From: Parasalinivibrio latis
GTDB lineage: Bacteria > Pseudomonadota > Gammaproteobacteria > Enterobacterales > Vibrionaceae
Assembly: GCF_036825535.1 (NCBI RefSeq)
Contig: NZ_CP098813.1
Location: 1,488,001-1,552,000, forward strand
Direction of reading: 5' to 3'
DNA: 64,000 bases
The notes below the pieces were generated by a model that saw nothing but the letters and a program-made list of their open reading frames with translations, was not told where the DNA came from and did not search any database. Made by a program: the position numbers and the translations under genes. This document shows positions 42,982 through 52,042 of this stretch, one piece after another. How positions within the stretch are numbered: the first letter of the stretch is position 1; each line of letters begins with the position of its first letter.

Positions 42982-43596
42982 ATGAGTGCTCAGGAAATTA
43001 TCAATATTCAGGATATCAGTAACGAAGAAAACCAGATCCGCCAGAACATCTATGCATTGTTGGCGCACCTATTCAGGAATGCGCCTGATTCAGAAACGCT
43101 TGGTTGGTTGGAAATGCTCGAGACTGAAGGTGAAGAGCAAACCCAAGGCATGGCTGCAGCATGGTCTGTACTGAAACTTTCAGCCAGTAAGACCACGGCT
43201 GAACAGGCGGCGGATGAGTATCAAATCCTATTTGTCGGTATTGGCCGGGGTGATGTGGTGCCTTTTGGTTCCTGGTACCTGACCGGCTCACTGATGGAAA
43301 TGCCACTGGTACTTCTTCGTGAAGATCTTCGAGCCCTCGGATTTGAGCGCCAGGAAGAAGTGAAAGAGCCTGAAGACCATATTGCAGCGTTACTCGAAGT
43401 CATGGCGATGCTTGTGGATGAAGGAACGGCAACAGAGCAAGCTGCTTTTTTCAATAAGCACATAGTCGCCTGGTTTGAACGGCTGTGTAACGACGTAAAA
43501 CAATCAGACAACGCTGTGTTCTATGCGGCGGTGGCTGAACTGACTTTGCAATTTCTCAACATAGAGAAAACCCGCTTCACCCAACGTCCATGGTAA
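42982..43596 (+). CDS. TorD/DmsD-family chaperone for formate dehydrogenase (FdhT-like)
   Basis: 204-residue all-helical protein of the TorD family (IYALLAHLFRNAPDSETLGWL, then EYQILFVGIGRGDVVPFGSWYLTGSLMEMPLV and the EPEDHIAALLEVM signature). Such proteins bind the Tat signal of molybdo/tungsto-enzymes and keep the apoenzyme ready for cofactor insertion. Position between the poly-ferredoxin and fdhA, with GGAGG 8 bp before ATG 42982, points to FdhA as its client, as described for FdhT in Shewanella. Confidence 0.9.
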   Translation: MSAQEIINIQDISNEENQIRQNIYALLAHLFRNAPDSETLGWLEMLETEGEEQTQGMAAAWSVLKLSASKTTAEQAADEYQILFVGIGRGDVVPFGSWYLTGSLMEMPLVLLREDLRALGFERQEEVKEPEDHIAALLEVMAMLVDEGTATEQAAFFNKHIVAWFERLCNDVKQSDNAVFYAAVAELTLQFLNIEKTRFTQRPW

Positions 43597-43616
43597 GGAA
43601 ACCCAGTTGGGTTCCC
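43597..43616 (+). other. Intercistronic hairpin between chaperone and Tat mini-protein
   Basis: GGAAACCCA/TGGGTTCCC with a 2-nt loop and one mismatched pair, directly after the chaperone stop. No T-run follows, so it is more likely an mRNA processing or stability element than a terminator. Confidence 0.45.
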
Positions 43617-43643
43617 GCCTAACGCGGTAAGCATGAAGGAGCA

Positions 43644-43859
43644 ATGACTATGCCACAGATAAAAAAAGAGACACAAGAGGCTAACCCAAGCCGACGTCAG
43701 TTCCTTAAAGGACTTGGCGTAGCTGCTGCAACTACTGCAGTAGCGGCCGGGGTTTCAACCTCAGTTCAGGCGGCAGCACCGACTGAGCTGCCAGAAGGGG
43801 AAACGCAGACCGGGTATCGTGAAACGCAACATATTCGCGACTACTACGACTCGCTGTAA
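43644..43859 (+). CDS. Formate dehydrogenase region Tat-target mini-protein (FdhX-like)
   Basis: 71 residues with a twin-arginine signal (SRRQFLKGLGVAAAT) that takes up more than half the protein. The TIGR02811-type family is found only beside formate dehydrogenase genes. AAGGAG 5 bp before ATG 43644 gives a strong start. It is thought to work with the TorD-type chaperone in FdhA maturation; in Shewanella and Campylobacter FdhX is needed for enzyme activity. 30 bp before fdhA. Confidence 0.92.
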   Translation: MTMPQIKKETQEANPSRRQFLKGLGVAAATTAVAAGVSTSVQAAAPTELPEGETQTGYRETQHIRDYYDSL

Positions 43860-43889
43860 CCGCGCAATCCTGATCAATGGAGTCAGCTA

Positions 43890-46745
43890 ATGAAATTAAC
43901 CAAACGATCTGATTCAGTCAGCAAGGATGAAAAACAGTTAGGCATTTCGCGGCGTGCGTTTATGCGTAACACTTCCCTTGCGACTGCAGGTGGTCTCGCC
44001 GGGGCGAGTATGTTTGCACCCGGTATGATGCGAAAGGCAGAAGCAAAAACTGTTGATGCCAGCAAACCGGTGGAGGTGAAGCGTACTATCTGTTCCCACT
44101 GCTCAGTGGGTTGTGGTGTGTACGCGGAAGTGCAGGATGGCGTTTGGACCGGTCAGGAGCCGGCTTTCGACCACCCATTTAATGCAGGTGGGCACTGTGC
44201 TAAAGGCGCTGCACTGCGTGAACATGGGCATGGTGAACGACGTCTTAAATATCCAATGAAGCTTGTCGATGGTAAATGGCAAAAGATGAGCTGGGATGAC
44301 GCAATCGAGGAAATCGGTAATAAAGTCCTGGATATTCGCAAAGAGTCCGGCCCTGATTCGATCTATTTCCTGGGTTCCGCCAAGCACAATAACGAGCAGG
44401 CTTACCTGTTCCGTAAAATGGCAAGCCTCTGGGGTACCAACAACGTTGACCACCAGGCGCGTATTTGTCACTCCACCACAGTGGCCGGTGTTGCAAACAC
44501 CTGGGGCTACGGTGCAATGACAAACTCGTTCAATGATATGCACAACAGTAAATCCATACTGTTTATCGGCTCCAACCCGGCTGAAGCTCACCCGGTTGCC
44601 ATGCAGCATATCCTGATCGCCAAGGAAAAGAACAACTGTAAGATTGTTGTCGCTGATCCTCGCCGCTCCCGTACCGCCGCAAAGGCTGATCACTTCGTTC
44701 CGCTCCGTCCGGGTACAGATGTTGCCTTTATCTGGGGTGTACTCTGGCATGTGTTTGATAACGGCTGGGAAGACAAAGAGTTCATCCGTCAACGTGTTTT
44801 CGGCATGGATGAAATCAAGGAAGAAGTTGCCAAGTGGAACCCGGAAGAAGTTGAACGTGTAACCGGACTGAGTCGAGACGAAGTCTACAAGACGGCGAAA
44901 ATCCTTTCTGAACACCGTCCGGGCTGTATTGTCTGGTGTATGGGTGGTACCCAGCACACCACAGGTAATAACAATACCCGTGCATATTGTGTCCTTGAAC
45001 TGGCGCTGGGCAACATCGGCAGAGCTGGTGGTGGTGCCAATATCTTCCGTGGACACGATAACGTTCAGGGTGCAACAGACCTCGGTGTCCTGTCGCACAC
45101 ACTGCCAGGTTATTACGGCTTGTCTGCCGGTTCATGGAAGCACTGGTCCCGTGTATGGGGACTGGATTTTGACTGGGTTCAAAACCAGTTCGACCAAACC
45201 GAGTACCTAGGCAAAAAGCCAATGCACAACGCTGGTATTCCGGTTTCCCGTTGGGTGGATGGTGTTCTGGAAGACAAGGCAAACCTGGCACAGAAAGAGA
45301 ATGTTCGTGCCATGTTCTACTGGGGCCACGCGGTTAACTCACAATCCCGTGGACCGGAAATGAAAAAGGCCATGAACAAGCTGGATATGATGGTCATCGT
45401 TGACCCATACCCAACTGTTGCTGCCGTAATGCACGACAAGAAAGATGGCGTTTACCTGCTTCCGGCTACGACCCAATTCGAGACCTATGGTTCCGTGACG
45501 GCGTCCAACCGTTCGCTCCAGTGGCGTGACAAAGTGGTTGAGCCGCTGTTTGACTCTAAGCCGGACCATGAAATCATGTACCTGCTGTCGAAGAAGCTTG
45601 GTTTCTCTGACCAGTTGTTCAAGAACATTAAGGTAGAGAATAACGAACCGAACATCGAAGACATCCTCAGAGAAATTAACCGGGGTATGTGGACGATTGG
45701 CTATACAGGACAGAGCCCTGAGCGCCTGAAGGCCCACCAACAAAACTGGCACACCTTCCATAAGACTTCCCTTGAAGCTGAAGGCGGTCCAATCAGTGGC
45801 GAAACCTACGGTCTGCCTTGGCCTTGTTGGGGAACACCGGAAATGAAACACCCGGGTACCCACATACTCTACAACACATCCAAACCAGTCATTGAAGGTG
45901 GCGGTAACTTCCGCGCTCGCTTCGGTGTTGAGTTTGAAGGCAAGAATCTGCTGGCTGTTGACAGTTACTCCAAAGATTGTGAACTGGAAGACGGTTATCC
46001 GGAATTCACCGACAAGATGCTTAAGCAACTTGGCTGGTGGGATGAACTGACGGCAGAAGAAAAGGCGGCTGCTGAAGGCAAAAACTGGAAAACTGACCTT
46101 TCTGGCGGTATTCAGCGCGTTGCCGTCAAGCATGGTTGTATGCCATTTGGTAACGCCAAGGCGCGAGCCATTGTCTGGACCTTCCCTGACCGTGTACCGC
46201 TTCACCGTGAGCCGCTTTATACGCCTCGCCGTGATCTGGTTGCTGACTACCCAACCTGGGCGGACAAAGCGAACAGCTACCGTCTGCCAACGCTTTACAA
46301 GTCTATTCAGGATAAGGATGTCTCCGGTGAATACCCAATCATCCTGACTTCAGGCCGACTTGTTGAGTACGAGGGTGGTGGCGAAGAGACCCGCTCAAAC
46401 CCATGGCTTGCAGAACTCCAGCAGGAAATGTTTGTTGAGATCAACCCGGTTGATGCGAACAACCTGGGTGTCCGCGACGGGGCTGAGGTTTGGGTGGAGG
46501 GTGCCGAGAAGGGCCGTATCAAGGTGAAAGCCATGGTAACCCGCAGAGTGCTCGAGGGAATGGCGTTCCTTCCGTTCCACTTCGGTGGTGAGTTTGAAGG
46601 CAAGTCCCTGCGTGATAAGTACCCTGACGGTGCAGACCCATATGTAATCGGTGAAGCGGCCAATACCGCCACCACGTATGGCTATGACCCGGTTACCCAA
46701 ATGCAGGAAACCAAGGTCACGCTCTGTAAGATAAGCGTCGCGTAA
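43890..46745 (+). CDS. fdhA: Formate dehydrogenase alpha (catalytic) subunit FdhA, Cys-type
   Basis: 951 residues of the DMSO-reductase family. Tat signal SRRAFMRNTSLATAG, then the 4Fe-4S motif CSHCSVGCGVY (about residues 68-75). The metal ligand position is Cys193 in ARICHSTTVAG, where E. coli FdnG has selenocysteine, so no Sec is needed. Conserved FIGSNPAEAHPVAMQHI and CMGGTQHTTGNNNTRA follow. It oxidises formate to CO2 in the periplasm using a bis-MGD cofactor holding W or Mo. The tungstate transporter in the same block suggests W. Followed by fdhB (15 bp). Confidence 0.96.
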   Translation: MKLTKRSDSVSKDEKQLGISRRAFMRNTSLATAGGLAGASMFAPGMMRKAEAKTVDASKPVEVKRTICSHCSVGCGVYAEVQDGVWTGQEPAFDHPFNAGGHCAKGAALREHGHGERRLKYPMKLVDGKWQKMSWDDAIEEIGNKVLDIRKESGPDSIYFLGSAKHNNEQAYLFRKMASLWGTNNVDHQARICHSTTVAGVANTWGYGAMTNSFNDMHNSKSILFIGSNPAEAHPVAMQHILIAKEKNNCKIVVADPRRSRTAAKADHFVPLRPGTDVAFIWGVLWHVFDNGWEDKEFIRQRVFGMDEIKEEVAKWNPEEVERVTGLSRDEVYKTAKILSEHRPGCIVWCMGGTQHTTGNNNTRAYCVLELALGNIGRAGGGANIFRGHDNVQGATDLGVLSHTLPGYYGLSAGSWKHWSRVWGLDFDWVQNQFDQTEYLGKKPMHNAGIPVSRWVDGVLEDKANLAQKENVRAMFYWGHAVNSQSRGPEMKKAMNKLDMMVIVDPYPTVAAVMHDKKDGVYLLPATTQFETYGSVTASNRSLQWRDKVVEPLFDSKPDHEIMYLLSKKLGFSDQLFKNIKVENNEPNIEDILREINRGMWTIGYTGQSPERLKAHQQNWHTFHKTSLEAEGGPISGETYGLPWPCWGTPEMKHPGTHILYNTSKPVIEGGGNFRARFGVEFEGKNLLAVDSYSKDCELEDGYPEFTDKMLKQLGWWDELTAEEKAAAEGKNWKTDLSGGIQRVAVKHGCMPFGNAKARAIVWTFPDRVPLHREPLYTPRRDLVADYPTWADKANSYRLPTLYKSIQDKDVSGEYPIILTSGRLVEYEGGGEETRSNPWLAELQQEMFVEINPVDANNLGVRDGAEVWVEGAEKGRIKVKAMVTRRVLEGMAFLPFHFGGEFEGKSLRDKYPDGADPYVIGEAANTATTYGYDPVTQMQETKVTLCKISVA

Positions 46746-46760
46746 CAGGGAGTTTAACCA

Positions 46761-47366
46761 ATGGCAAATATGAAATTCTTGTGTGACACCAAACGTTGCA
46801 TTGAATGTAACGGCTGTGTCACCGCGTGTAAAAACGCCAATGATGACGCCCTGGAGTGGGGTATACAGCGCCGTCGGGTGGTAACGCTCAATGACGGTGA
46901 ACCGGGTGAAAACTCGATATCTGTTGCTTGTATGCACTGTACAGACGCGCCTTGCATGGCTGTGTGTCCAGCAGACTGCTTCTACCGTACGGAGGATGGC
47001 GTTGTTCTCCACAACAAAGATACCTGTATCGGTTGTGGTTACTGCCTGTTTGCCTGTCCGTTTGGCGCGCCTCAGTTCCCTAAAAAGACGGCGTTTGGTG
47101 AGCGGGGCAAGATGGATAAATGTACTTTCTGTGCCGGAGGCCCAGAACCTGATGGTTCAGTCGAAGAGCGCAAAAAGTATGGTGCGAACCGTCTTGCTGA
47201 AGGTAAGTTGCCAATGTGTGCGGAGCTTTGTTCAACCAAAGCACTGCTGGCTGGTGATGCCGGAAAAGTTTCCGATATCTTCCGTCAGCGTGTGGTTGAG
47301 CGTGGTGCCCGTGGTGCAGGTTGGACCAATGGTGACGACCTGGCATACGATGCGACAAAGAGCTAA
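46761..47366 (+). CDS. fdhB: Formate dehydrogenase beta (iron-sulfur) subunit FdhB
   Basis: 201 residues with four ferredoxin-type cysteine clusters: CIECNGCVTACKNAN, CMHCTDAPCMAVCP, CIGCGYCLFACPFGAP and the split CTFCAGG/MCAELC. It passes electrons from FdhA to the cytochrome b subunit. It lacks the C-terminal transmembrane helix of E. coli FdnH, so it is held through FdhA and FdhC. 15 bp after fdhA and separated from fdhC by a strong intercistronic hairpin. Confidence 0.95.
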   Translation: MANMKFLCDTKRCIECNGCVTACKNANDDALEWGIQRRRVVTLNDGEPGENSISVACMHCTDAPCMAVCPADCFYRTEDGVVLHNKDTCIGCGYCLFACPFGAPQFPKKTAFGERGKMDKCTFCAGGPEPDGSVEERKKYGANRLAEGKLPMCAELCSTKALLAGDAGKVSDIFRQRVVERGARGAGWTNGDDLAYDATKS

Positions 47367-47367
47367 C

Positions 47368-47420
47368 GGGTAGTTTCTTACCCTGAGAAATGGTACTGGT
47401 TCCGAAGTGGAACCAGTACC
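47368..47420 (+). other. Two tandem intercistronic hairpins between fdhB and fdhC
   Basis: GGGTA/TACCC (47368-47383) and a perfect 12-bp stem GGTACTGGTTCC/GGAACCAGTACC with a GAAGT loop (47392-47420) fill the 69-bp gap. No T-run follows, so mRNA processing or stabilisation of fdhAB over fdhC is more likely than termination. Confidence 0.6.
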
Positions 47421-47435
47421 AATCCGGAGAACAAC

Positions 47436-48440
47436 ATGCTGAATAAACTCTTCACCACCATGATGGTGATGCTGACCCTGTTTTCAGTTGGTGCATATGC
47501 CGATTCCAAAACCGTTTCTTCTACTGAAAAAGAAATGGTTCAACTGGCTGGCGCAGACTACTGGCGTGAAGTTCGCGAGGGCCAGTCAGGTTACTCTACG
47601 TCAGAGATAAGTGAACATGGGCAACTTATTAATGTCAGTGGCGAGCAATGGAGGAAAATCCGCAATGACTGGATTTCACCCATTGGGGCCTCGGTAATTG
47701 GGGTTGCTGCAGTATCAATCTTTCTTTTCTACCTGTTAGCAGGACGTGTTGCCCTGAAAGCAGAAAGGACGGGTAAGAAAGTACTGCGATGGACACCTTT
47801 TGAGCGAGCTTTGCACTGGTTTACTGCATCTCTATTTATACTTTTAGCCCTCAGTGGAATTGTTCTTCTATACGGTAAGTTGTTCCTGAAGCCGGTTACA
47901 TCGCAGGATGTATGGGGTGTGCTGATATATACCGCAAAGGTGGGTCATAACTACCTTGGGCCACTGTTTGTACTCGGTTTGCTGACGATGTTGATAAAAT
48001 GGTTTAAGAACAACATCTTCAATAAAGTGGACTGGGAGTGGTTTAAGCAAGGTGGTGGCATCCTGCCCAATGGAAAACACCCGCAGGCGGGTTTCTGTAA
48101 CGGTGGTGAGAAAGTCTGGTACTGGTTACTGGCTACCGCCGGAATTGTAGTCTGCATTTCAGGCCTTATTATGGACTTTCCGATATTCGGGCAGCTCCGT
48201 AGCGACATGCAGATTGCGAATATTGTTCATGCAGTATTTTCGCTGGGCCTTATTGCAGCCGCGTTAGGTCATATCTATATCGGTACTGCAGGTACTGAAG
48301 GGGCGTTTGAAGGTATGGCTACGGGCTATGTTGACGAGACCTGGGCTAAACAGCACCATGGCCTCTGGTATGAAGACGTAAAAGAATTACCGGAAAACCA
48401 GGTTGAGAACCAGATTGATTCAGATCGCACCAATGCGTGA
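47436..48440 (+). CDS. fdhC: Formate dehydrogenase gamma subunit FdhC, cytochrome b556
   Basis: 334 residues. A signal peptide-like N-terminus (TMMVMLTLFSVGAYA), a periplasmic ~60-residue domain, then four or five transmembrane helices with the heme b ligands in RALHWFTASLFILLALSG, VGHNYLGPLFVLGLL and HAVFSLGLIAAALGHIYIGTAGTEGAFEGM. It anchors the complex and passes electrons to quinone. The periplasmic N-terminal domain makes it longer than E. coli FdnI (217 residues), as is usual for the marine FdhC type. Last gene of the operon. Confidence 0.94.
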   Translation: MLNKLFTTMMVMLTLFSVGAYADSKTVSSTEKEMVQLAGADYWREVREGQSGYSTSEISEHGQLINVSGEQWRKIRNDWISPIGASVIGVAAVSIFLFYLLAGRVALKAERTGKKVLRWTPFERALHWFTASLFILLALSGIVLLYGKLFLKPVTSQDVWGVLIYTAKVGHNYLGPLFVLGLLTMLIKWFKNNIFNKVDWEWFKQGGGILPNGKHPQAGFCNGGEKVWYWLLATAGIVVCISGLIMDFPIFGQLRSDMQIANIVHAVFSLGLIAAALGHIYIGTAGTEGAFEGMATGYVDETWAKQHHGLWYEDVKELPENQVENQIDSDRTNA

Positions 48441-48470
48441 TTAGTTTTGTGTGGTTAATTTTGGATGATG

Positions 48471-48505
48471 AACACAAAGCCGGCTATCTCAGCCGGCTTT
48501 GTGTT
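48471..48505. terminator. Strong bidirectional hairpin terminator
   Basis: A perfect 15-bp stem (AACACAAAGCCGGCT with its reverse complement) around a 5-nt loop, 30 bp after fdhC. It overlaps the stop of the convergent SDR gene and serves both strands. Confidence 0.85.
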
Positions 48506-49235
48506 ATCTGCCACCCGCAGCATCCAGAATGCTGCCAGTGACATATGAGGCTTCATCCGAAAGCAGCCAGGCAATGGCTGCCGCAATTTCGTCCGGCTGC
48601 CCTCCGCGTTTAAGCGGAATGTTTTGCTTGATACGGTCGACCCGTCCAGGCTCACCTCCGTCGGCGTGCATATCCGTGTAGATGAAGCCCGGCCTGACGG
48701 CGTTAACTCTTATACCCAGTTCAGCAACTTCCTGTGCCAACCCCTTTGTCAGTGTATCAATCGCAGCCTTTGATGCTGCATAATCAACATATTCTCCTGG
48801 TGCGCCAATTCGAGACGCGGCAGAAGATACATTGACAATAGCTCCTCCACGTTTCATTCGTTTAACCGCTTCACGGCAACACAGGAATGCGCTGGTAACA
48901 TTGGTGGTAAGCATGTGATTAATTCTGCTTTCATCCATATCTACCAATTTCATCTGAGGCAGCAGGATAGCAGCGTTATTGACCAGGTGGGTGATGGGGC
49001 CCAAAGTGTTGTCCAGTTGTTCAAAAAGCCGAATGACATCCTGTTCTTTCGAAACGTCACCTTGAAGCAGTACGCACCGTTGCCCGTTTGCATTGAGTTG
49101 TTCTGCCAAAGAGGTCGCAGCATCGGAATTTCGGATGTAATTTAGCCCTATGGAATAACCTTCACGGGCCAGCGTTTGAACGGTTGCTGCGCCAATCCCT
49201 CGACTGGCACCTGTTATAAGTACAACTTTGTTCAT
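48504..49235 (-). CDS. Short-chain dehydrogenase/reductase (YgfF family)
   Basis: 243 residues, NAD(P)-dependent Rossmann protein: TGASRGIG, NNAAILLPQ, catalytic Ser in VNVSSAAS and YAASK. It is similar over its full length to E. coli YgfF, including HADGGEPGRVDRIKQNIP. Substrate unknown. Convergent with fdhC and unrelated to it. Alone on the minus strand before the lysine-rich exported protein. Confidence 0.93.
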   Translation of the reverse strand: MNKVVLITGASRGIGAATVQTLAREGYSIGLNYIRNSDAATSLAEQLNANGQRCVLLQGDVSKEQDVIRLFEQLDNTLGPITHLVNNAAILLPQMKLVDMDESRINHMLTTNVTSAFLCCREAVKRMKRGGAIVNVSSAASRIGAPGEYVDYAASKAAIDTLTKGLAQEVAELGIRVNAVRPGFIYTDMHADGGEPGRVDRIKQNIPLKRGGQPDEIAAAIAWLLSDEASYVTGSILDAAGGR

Positions 49236-49290
49236 TCTGTCCCCTGTTCAATATCATCTGCTTTCGGGTGCCAGAGAATCAGTGGCTGGT

Positions 49291-49695
49291 TTAGTTGTTG
49301 CCTTTACCTTTGTTTTTTTCTTTGTTGGCCTTCTTTTCCGCTTTTTTCAGATCTTTTGCAGCATCACGCTCAGCCTTGTCTGCATCCTTTTCTGCTTTAA
49401 GGTAAGCCTTCCAAAGCTCACGCTTTGTCTTAGCGTCTTCCTTTTGTAATTTCAGTTGTTCAAGCAAAAATTCCTTCTCTGCTTTCGTTTCTGCTGATTC
49501 CAACTGACGGGCAATTTCAGAAATTTTCATTTGGGATTCCTGAGCCGCCTGTTTTAGGGCTTGCTCTTCAGTCTGCAGGCTCGAGACTTCTTTATGGCTT
49601 TCTGCTTTATTCTTCTTGTCGCCATCAGAGAGAGCAGGGGCAGCGACAAGAGAGAGGACGAGAGGTAGTAAGCAGGTCGTAAAATTCCTTTTCAT
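49291..49695 (-). CDS. Exported lysine/glutamate-rich coiled-coil protein
   Basis: 134 residues. A signal peptide (MKRNFTTCLLPLVLSLVAAPALS) precedes a highly charged helical rod; the C-terminal 40 residues are a near-repeat of K-A-E/D-K units (KAEKDADKAERDAAK). No Cys or catalytic motif in the mature part. ATG 49695 has GGAG 6 bp upstream, which decides against the longer frame to 49803. Function unknown; such proteins act as envelope linkers or are stress-related. Confidence 0.7.
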   Translation of the reverse strand: MKRNFTTCLLPLVLSLVAAPALSDGDKKNKAESHKEVSSLQTEEQALKQAAQESQMKISEIARQLESAETKAEKEFLLEQLKLQKEDAKTKRELWKAYLKAEKDADKAERDAAKDLKKAEKKANKEKNKGKGNN

Positions 49696-49868
49696 TGAGT
49701 TCTCCATTTGTTTTGTTTGAAATTTTTTAACTATGTTAGTACCACTTTTTATGTTGTGAAACCCCAACAGGGGAGTCGTAACAGGTATGCATTGCGTTTT
49801 CATCTTCGGTAATGTTGCCGGTCTGTGTGTTAGGATTGTGTTAGTTATAGGTGATTGAAAGGCAAATC

Positions 49869-50615
49869 ATGGAACGAATAGCCCTGTTTTCTGACGTTCA
49901 CAGCAATGTATTTGCATTGGAATCAGCATACAAAGATGCAAAAAACAAAGGCGCGACCCATTTTGTCAATCTTGGGGATATTTTCTATGGTCCAATTGCA
50001 CCGGCGGAAACCTTTGAGTTTTTCCAGCGGTATGAGTTTATAACGGTTTGTGGTAATCAGGATCGGCAGATAATCCAGGCTACGGAATCGGACAAGTTTG
50101 GGAATCCAACACTTGATTTTGTATGCCGGGAACTCGGGAAAAAAGGTATCGAATGGATTCAGCAGTTGCCGTTCGATATTCACTTAAACGATGAGGTTTA
50201 TCTATGCCATGGTACGCCGGAAAGTGATTTAGTCTATCTGCTGGAAGATGTTTCACGGGGTTTGCCAGTTGTGAGGTCTGATAAGGAAATCGTTACTTTA
50301 TTAGGGCATATTGAAGCCCCGGTTGTCGCTTGTGGACATTCACATATACCGCGTAGTGTGATGTTATCTTCGGGGCAACTGATCGTGAATCCCGGGAGTG
50401 TCGGGCTTCAATCGTATGAGGATGATGAGCCAGTAAGGCATGCGATGGAAAACTGTACGCCCCATGCCAGTTATGCCATGTTGGAAAAGCGGGCCCATGG
50501 CTGGCACTCGAACCTAATTCGGGTGCCTTATGATGCTGAGTCTGCTGCATCCAAAGCGATGAAAAACGATAGGGCGGATTGGGCTCATTTTTTACTTACA
50601 GGACGTAAAGCGTAA
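49869..50615 (+). CDS. Metallophosphoesterase, YfcE/MJ0936 type
   Basis: 248 residues with all five calcineurin-type metal motifs: SDVHSN, NLGDIFYGP, CGNQD (GNH/D variant), CHGTP and GHSHIPR, then NPGSVGLQSY. It cleaves phosphodiesters or phosphomonoesters in the cytoplasm. ATG 49869 has AAAGG 6 bp upstream. It starts a three-gene unit with a small-molecule kinase and an acetyltransferase. Confidence 0.9.
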   Translation: MERIALFSDVHSNVFALESAYKDAKNKGATHFVNLGDIFYGPIAPAETFEFFQRYEFITVCGNQDRQIIQATESDKFGNPTLDFVCRELGKKGIEWIQQLPFDIHLNDEVYLCHGTPESDLVYLLEDVSRGLPVVRSDKEIVTLLGHIEAPVVACGHSHIPRSVMLSSGQLIVNPGSVGLQSYEDDEPVRHAMENCTPHASYAMLEKRAHGWHSNLIRVPYDAESAASKAMKNDRADWAHFLLTGRKA

Positions 50616-50636
50616 ATGGAACACCAGGAAGTAGTC

Positions 50637-51392
50637 ATGGAGGGTGGACGTGATTCTATCCGCCGTGCTGGAAATGAATTGTTGCGCCCATTAAATCCTT
50701 GGACGCCTAAAGTCCATGGTTTTCTTCGTTATCTTGAAACACAAGGGTTCACCAACGTGCCCAAGGTCCTTCGAATTGACCGTCAGGATGAGGTTCTATC
50801 CTGGGTTGAGGGCTGTTGTTCAAACTATCCGTTAAGTGGTGACGCCGCATCAGATGAGACGTTGATGTCTGCGGCTTTATTGCTGCGCCAATACCATGAT
50901 GTATCGGCAAACTATGCCAGGACAGCCCCAACAGAAGGCTGGATGTTATCTGCAGTAAACCCGATAGAAGTCATGTGCCATGGTGACTTTGCTCCTTATA
51001 ATGTTGTGTTGAATGGTAGTGATGCCGTCGGAATTATCGATTTTGATACGCTACACCCCGGATCTCGCTTATCGGACGTCGCATACGCTGTCTACCGCTG
51101 GGCTCCGTTAAAAAATCCCCGAAACCCTGATTCGATGGGCGACCTTGCCAGCCAGGTCCGGCGTACCAAGGTTTTTTGCGACAGCTACGGATTGAAAGCA
51201 CCTGAGAGAACTCGCTTGGTGATTTCGATGATAGAACGCTTGAACGCATTGGTAGATTTTATGGGCAAAGCTGCAGACAAAGGGGATAAAACATTTTCGG
51301 CTCACATTGCCGAGGGCCATCTGGATGCATACCTGGATGATATCGAGTATCTCACCATTAATCGTGATGTGATTGTGCTTGGAGTGTTGTGA
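50637..51392 (+). CDS. Aminoglycoside phosphotransferase-family kinase
   Basis: 251 residues of the APH/choline-kinase fold, with the catalytic loop HGDFAPYN and metal-binding IIDFDTL. It phosphorylates a small alcohol or amino sugar, not necessarily an antibiotic. ATG 50637 has AGGA 7 bp upstream; ATG 50616 would abut the stop of the phosphoesterase gene and is an alternative. Co-transcribed with the phosphoesterase, so phosphate may be added and removed on the same metabolite. Confidence 0.85.
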   Translation: MEGGRDSIRRAGNELLRPLNPWTPKVHGFLRYLETQGFTNVPKVLRIDRQDEVLSWVEGCCSNYPLSGDAASDETLMSAALLLRQYHDVSANYARTAPTEGWMLSAVNPIEVMCHGDFAPYNVVLNGSDAVGIIDFDTLHPGSRLSDVAYAVYRWAPLKNPRNPDSMGDLASQVRRTKVFCDSYGLKAPERTRLVISMIERLNALVDFMGKAADKGDKTFSAHIAEGHLDAYLDDIEYLTINRDVIVLGVL

Positions 51393-51398
51393 GGTTTT

Positions 51399-51848
51399 AT
51401 GGAAATCAAACATTTGCAGTCGACTGATGTTGGAGTTGAGACGCTTATCAACAAGTCCGATCAATATCTCGAAGCGCTTTACCCACCGGAAAGCAACCAT
51501 ACTGCCAGTAGGCAACAGTTATTTAATGACTGTGTGTTCCTCGGGCTATACCTGAAGGGAAAATTGGCGGGTATGGGCGCAATTAAACCTGAAATGGATG
51601 GCAGCTATGCCGAAATTAAGCGGGTATTCATAGACGATGAATATCGAGGCAGAAAACTGTCAATTGCATTAATGGTAGCATTGGAACAGGAAGCGCGAAC
51701 CAGGAAAATTCCGCTTCTTCGTCTCGAAACCGGTATCAAGCAACCGGAAGCAATAGGTCTTTATCACAAGATTGGATATGAAGACATTCCGCCATTTGGC
51801 GAATATTCTGAAGATCCAATGAGTGTATTCATGGAAAAGTACTTGTAG
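51399..51848 (+). CDS. GNAT-family N-acetyltransferase
   Basis: 149 residues: EIKRVFIDDEYRGRKLSIALMVALEQEA is the acetyl-CoA binding motif A (R-x2-G-x-A variant: RGRKLS), and LRLETGIKQPEAIGLYHKIGYEDIP is motif B. Starts 6 bp after the kinase gene, so it is the third gene of that unit. Substrate unknown. Confidence 0.9.
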   Translation: MEIKHLQSTDVGVETLINKSDQYLEALYPPESNHTASRQQLFNDCVFLGLYLKGKLAGMGAIKPEMDGSYAEIKRVFIDDEYRGRKLSIALMVALEQEARTRKIPLLRLETGIKQPEAIGLYHKIGYEDIPPFGEYSEDPMSVFMEKYL

Positions 51849-52042
51849 TAATCACTGTAACAATCGTCCTTTCTCGGGCTGGCCTGATACTAGCCCGACT
51901 TATGCTATTCAATCTGTCTCGCAAATTTCTTTCATCGAGTCATCATCAGCGTGATATAGATCTCCAATAAAATATCCTCATATATGCAAGTTCTCGCATG
52001 AGCTAAATTTGTATTAAAGGCTCTCGGTGATAAGAGGATGCA

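Noticed and set aside
44460..44470. Selenocysteine in FdhA
   Set aside because: The ligand codon is TGT (Cys), not TGA, and the frame continues without a stop.
50637..51392. True aminoglycoside resistance gene
   Set aside because: Only the general APH catalytic loop is shared; the neighbours are metabolic and no mobile element is near.
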